From the NCBI GenBank assembly GCA_027046105.1, contig JALTZQ010000030.1:1-6025 (forward strand): a stretch of 6,025 nucleotides of DNA. The letters run 5' to 3'. Below, one piece after another: positions 3,758-6,025 of the stretch (positions within the stretch are counted from its first letter, which is position 1; every line of letters starts with the position of its first letter). The position numbers and the translations under genes were made by a program. The stretch comes from Pyrodictiaceae archaeon. GTDB lineage: Archaea; Thermoproteota; Thermoprotei_A; Sulfolobales; Pyrodictiaceae. The notes beneath the pieces were generated by a model. The model worked only from the letters and a program-made list of their open reading frames with translations. It was not told the origin of the DNA and ran no database searches.

Positions 3758-5080
3758 CTAGGCTGGTTTTACGTAGCCCCATTTCTCTAGTGCTTTACGT
3801 AGTTCTGGGTGATCCCTAGCATAGTCATCCAATGGTATGCCTTTACTATAGGCTTCTAGTGCTTGTCTCACAGCTGCTGCACCAGCACGTGGGCCATCAG
3901 GGTGGCCCATTACCCCGCCTCCCACCTGTATAACCAGGTCTTTGCCCATGATGTCTAGTAGTGCTGGGAGTAGTCCTGGGTGTAGACCCCCAGAAGAGAC
4001 GGGGAGGACAGGCTTTATGTGGTACCATGGTTGTTTAAGGTGTATCTTATCGTCGCTAGCTGGCTCGTACACTTGTTCACGAAGTACTTTTGCGTGGTTG
4101 ATTACATCCCTTGTCTTAGCTTCTAGCTTCCCTAGGCCAGGTGTGCCTACATGGAGCTGGTCTACCCCTATGAGCCTATACAGCTTTGCTAACACGAACA
4201 TCGCCATACCATGGTCTGGCTTTCTCGTGAATGCTGCATGGAATGCCCTGTGAGCGTGTATTGCTAGCCCATACTCCTCGGCGAGATCACGGATATAGGT
4301 TAGTGATGACCAGCCAACAATAACCACGTCAACCATGATGAAGGGGTTACCATAGTCTGCTACGAGCTTTAAGCGCTTCTCCATCTCCCTTACATCAGCT
4401 GTTATATTTGCTAGCCATACTTTCCTCTCACCAGTCTCCTTCTCAGCACGATCAATAGCCTTCATGATAGCCTCTGCTCTTTTCTCGAAACGACAGAATG
4501 GCTGACTAGTCAGGTTTTCATCATCCTTAACGAAATCCATGCCTCCGGCAAGGATCTCATAGGCGATTCTACCCATTTCTTCGGCTGAGAAGCCAACCTT
4601 AGGCTTGGGTACTGTACCAACAATAGGCCTATCCCATACACGGTAAATCTCGCGTACGCCTTGTATGCCTTTGACAGGGCCCTTGAACCACTCGATAAAC
4701 CTAGGTGGGAGATAGATGTCTTCGATACGGAGTGACTCAAGAGCCTTCATGCCGTAAATGTTACCCGCCACCGAGGCCAGGAAACCAGGTAGATTACCCT
4801 CCTCAAACAACTCCAGGGGATAGGCGACGTGAACAATATATGAGCCGTCACCAGCCTCTTCTATGCTATAAGCCTTCGCCATAATCCTCCATATACGGTC
4901 GGGGAGCTCTGCAAGCGTTGTCCATGTCCCCACACTACTCTCAGAAGCAATACGGCCAGCAACATCCTCTATAGTAAAGCCCTTGGCTGGACGGGTACGA
5001 AACACCACGATGACTTCTCTGTCCGGATCTGGAGTATAATCCTTCTTCACGAAGATGTGGTACCATTCGAAGCTAGGCAA
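3758..5080 (-). CDS. rbcL: Form III ribulose-1,5-bisphosphate carboxylase/oxygenase large subunit
   Basis: RuBisCO adds CO2 to ribulose-1,5-bisphosphate to give two 3-phosphoglycerate. The 440-residue sequence is complete and keeps every active-site element I can place: E47, T52-W53 (GTWTT) and N108 in the N-terminal domain; K159 and K161 in VPKPK; K185 (carbamylated), D187 and E188 in DFVKDDE; H277-R278 in HAHR; H310 in LHVGT; loop-6 K318 in GLGKLE; S363-G-G in VSSGG; and the phosphate-binding QVGGG with GHPDGPRAGA. Length and the KDDENLTSQPF segment fit archaeal form III, whose usual role is AMP/nucleoside salvage into glycolysis with AMP phosphorylase and ribose-1,5-bisphosphate isomerase; neither is present here. 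The start is TTG 5080, with GGAGGTG 11 nt upstream. No ATG lies near the front. The gene is divergent from a membrane protein gene. Confidence 0.97.
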   Translation of the reverse strand: MPSFEWYHIFVKKDYTPDPDREVIVVFRTRPAKGFTIEDVAGRIASESSVGTWTTLAELPDRIWRIMAKAYSIEEAGDGSYIVHVAYPLELFEEGNLPGFLASVAGNIYGMKALESLRIEDIYLPPRFIEWFKGPVKGIQGVREIYRVWDRPIVGTVPKPKVGFSAEEMGRIAYEILAGGMDFVKDDENLTSQPFCRFEKRAEAIMKAIDRAEKETGERKVWLANITADVREMEKRLKLVADYGNPFIMVDVVIVGWSSLTYIRDLAEEYGLAIHAHRAFHAAFTRKPDHGMAMFVLAKLYRLIGVDQLHVGTPGLGKLEAKTRDVINHAKVLREQVYEPASDDKIHLKQPWYHIKPVLPVSSGGLHPGLLPALLDIMGKDLVIQVGGGVMGHPDGPRAGAAAVRQALEAYSKGIPLDDYARDHPELRKALEKWGYVKPA

Positions 5081-5091
5081 GGAAAACCCTA

Positions 5092-5146
5092 CACCTCCCT
5101 CAATAGGAGGAAAAGAGACGGGGTTCCGGGATACTTGAATCCTCCT
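5092..5146 (-). promoter_or_regulatory. rbcL leader with SD and two mutually exclusive stems
   Basis: On the - strand the SD GGAGGTG (5098-5092) is preceded by CCTCC (5110-5106), which pairs perfectly with GGAGG (5098-5094) around a 7-nt loop and would hide the SD. The same CCTCC, within TCCTCCT (5111-5105), also pairs perfectly over 7 bp with an upstream AGGAGGA (5146-5140). Forming the upstream stem would free the SD. This has the geometry of an on/off translation switch. However, the predicted transcript start is also near 5145, so the upstream arm may be only partly transcribed. No known riboswitch class is recognised. Confidence 0.35.
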
Positions 5147-5165
5147 CTTCAGCCTACAAGCTCAA

Positions 5166-5175
5166 GACATAAACC
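5166..5175 (-). promoter_or_regulatory. Probable rbcL promoter (TATA-like box)
   Basis: GGTTTATGTC on the - strand, preceded by the A-rich GAAAATA that could act as a BRE, is the best TATA-like box upstream of rbcL. Its centre near 5171 predicts a transcript start around 5145 and a leader of about 65 nt before the TTG start. The box lies in the 137-nt gap shared with the divergent membrane protein gene. Confidence 0.4.
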
Positions 5176-5217
5176 TATTTTCTAGCGACCACCTTGCCTA
5201 ATAGTCTTGGATGAGCC

Positions 5218-5988
5218 TTGGCTAAGCTAGACGAGCTCTTACAGAAAGCCATTGAGTCTGCAGGACCCCCTACACATCTCTCCCCAGTCGCTCGTTGGGA
5301 GGAGCTTCGACGCCGCATACTACTACTCATTGCGGTCACTGGCCCTCTACCATTGGTTATCGCCGCCCTACTCCTACTACCGGGGGCTGGTGAAACAGCA
5401 ATCGTAGTTGGTGTTATACTTGCTGTTATACTACTCATTGACCTTCCCGTCTCGATACTTGTTGCCCAATCTCTCACCGAAGATAGGCTCCGCATAATCC
5501 TCCAACTTGTGGAACAAGTTAAACCCCGTGCATGGAGTATTACGGGTAGGATAACCCCTTACCTCTCAATGCTCCTAGACAACACCCTCGTAGGAACTAA
5601 TGGCCAACACTTCATCTGCTTATGTACCCGCGATGCACAAGTCACTAGTATATGCATCCCTATGCTGATCTACGTGTTAAAAATCACGGGACCCATACTA
5701 GGCCTCTCAGCACTAGCAATAGCTGTAGGTATGGCCTATGGAGACCCCATAATAGTGGCCATAATAGTCCTAGTCATTGTTGTCTTGACGATCGTGGCCA
5801 TAGCCCATGCTGTGAGGGGACGGATAGAACAGAGAATCCTATGTATAACTGATCCTTTGGCCCCAGAGAGAAAGCTCATAGGCCAATCACTCCACATGCA
5901 CAAAGCCATGAGCGTAGAACTAAGTGATATAATCAAGTTCATAAATGAATGCCGGGCCCGCTGCAGCCATCAAAGAAATAGGAGGTAA
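5218..5988 (+). CDS. Four-helix membrane protein of unknown function
   Basis: A 256-residue protein I do not recognise. Hydrophobic segments at about 34-54, 60-83, 147-172 and 176-199 suggest four membrane helices in two hairpins. Between them is a loop of about 60 residues (84-146) with charged and Cys residues (C134, C136, C146), and after the last helix a basic tail (200-256) with C209, C245 and C249. The N-terminal 30 residues are polar and helix-like; there is no signal peptide. The two hairpin pairs could come from an internal duplication, but I see no clear residue-level repeat. The first possible start is TTG 5218, since an in-frame TGA lies just before it (5212-5214); GGATGA a few bases upstream could act as a weak SD. 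It is divergent from rbcL with a 137-nt shared gap; a functional link is not shown. Confidence 0.75.
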   Translation: MAKLDELLQKAIESAGPPTHLSPVARWEELRRRILLLIAVTGPLPLVIAALLLLPGAGETAIVVGVILAVILLIDLPVSILVAQSLTEDRLRIILQLVEQVKPRAWSITGRITPYLSMLLDNTLVGTNGQHFICLCTRDAQVTSICIPMLIYVLKITGPILGLSALAIAVGMAYGDPIIVAIIVLVIVVLTIVAIAHAVRGRIEQRILCITDPLAPERKLIGQSLHMHKAMSVELSDIIKFINECRARCSHQRNRR

Positions 5989-6025
5989 TAGACAATATAT
6001 ACAGGGGTTTAGCCAGCATATATAC
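5989..6025. promoter_or_regulatory. AT-rich spacer with two TATA-like sites at the right edge
   Basis: ATATATAC occurs twice, at 5995-6002 and 6018-6025, in an otherwise GC-balanced region. Either copy could be a TATA box for a gene just beyond the window, in either direction. Too little sequence is visible to decide. Confidence 0.25.

Noticed and set aside
3942..4740. Open frames inside rbcL (3942-4253 + strand, 4510-4740 - strand)
   Set aside because: They lie wholly within the coding sequence of an unmistakable RuBisCO and show no independent signature.
1..6025. CRISPR array, tRNA, rRNA, insertion sequence or integrase
   Set aside because: No regularly spaced repeats, cloverleaf-type sequence with tRNA boxes, transposase motifs or terminal inverted repeats were seen on either strand.

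Overview
The window looks like chromosomal DNA from a hyperthermophilic archaeon, most likely a crenarchaeon of the Desulfurococcales/Pyrodictiaceae kind. The grounds are a complete archaeal form III RuBisCO, a UPF0330-type VapB/VapC pair, HEPN/MNT pairs, frequent TTG/GTG starts, GGTG-type Shine-Dalgarno (SD) sites, TATA-like boxes about 25 nt before likely transcript starts, and Arg/Glu/Leu/Val-rich proteins. The organism is an inference; no rRNA or other species marker is present.

Layout: (1) 2-109, + strand, tail of a gene entering from the left. (2) 213-841, + strand, an intact vapB-vapC toxin-antitoxin operon. (3) 842-1141, gene-free, with a TATA-like box and a cluster of three related half-sites. 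(4) 1142-1447, - strand, a small stand-alone ATP-cone protein whose ribosome binding site lies inside a strong hairpin. (5) 1586-2327, - strand, a HEPN gene followed by an MNT nucleotidyltransferase gene. (6) 2340-2647, gap between divergent modules, with an open - strand frame of unknown meaning. (7) 2648-3470, + strand, an overlapping mntA-hepT pair with the diagnostic GSX10DXD and RX4HXY motifs (type VII toxin-antitoxin). (8) 3471-3757, gene-poor, with a possible decayed coding fragment and a hairpin behind RuBisCO. (9) 3758-5080, - strand, form III RuBisCO large subunit, preceded by a leader that can fold in two mutually exclusive ways around the SD. (10) 5218-5988, + strand, a divergent four-helix membrane protein of unknown function. 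(11) 5989-6025, AT-rich spacer with two TATA-like sites.

The left 3.5 kb reads as a defence or stress island: three two-gene toxin-antitoxin-type modules packed together, two of them HEPN/MNT pairs in divergent orientation and opposite gene order. The right part is metabolic. Form III RuBisCO in archaea usually works in AMP/nucleoside degradation, turning ribulose-1,5-bisphosphate into 3-phosphoglycerate, but its usual partners (AMP phosphorylase, ribose-1,5-bisphosphate isomerase) are not in this window. I see no tRNA, rRNA, CRISPR array, transposase or attachment site. The points most worth a second look are the two leader structures that could hide the SD of rbcL and of the ATP-cone gene, and the paired HEPN/MNT arrangement.
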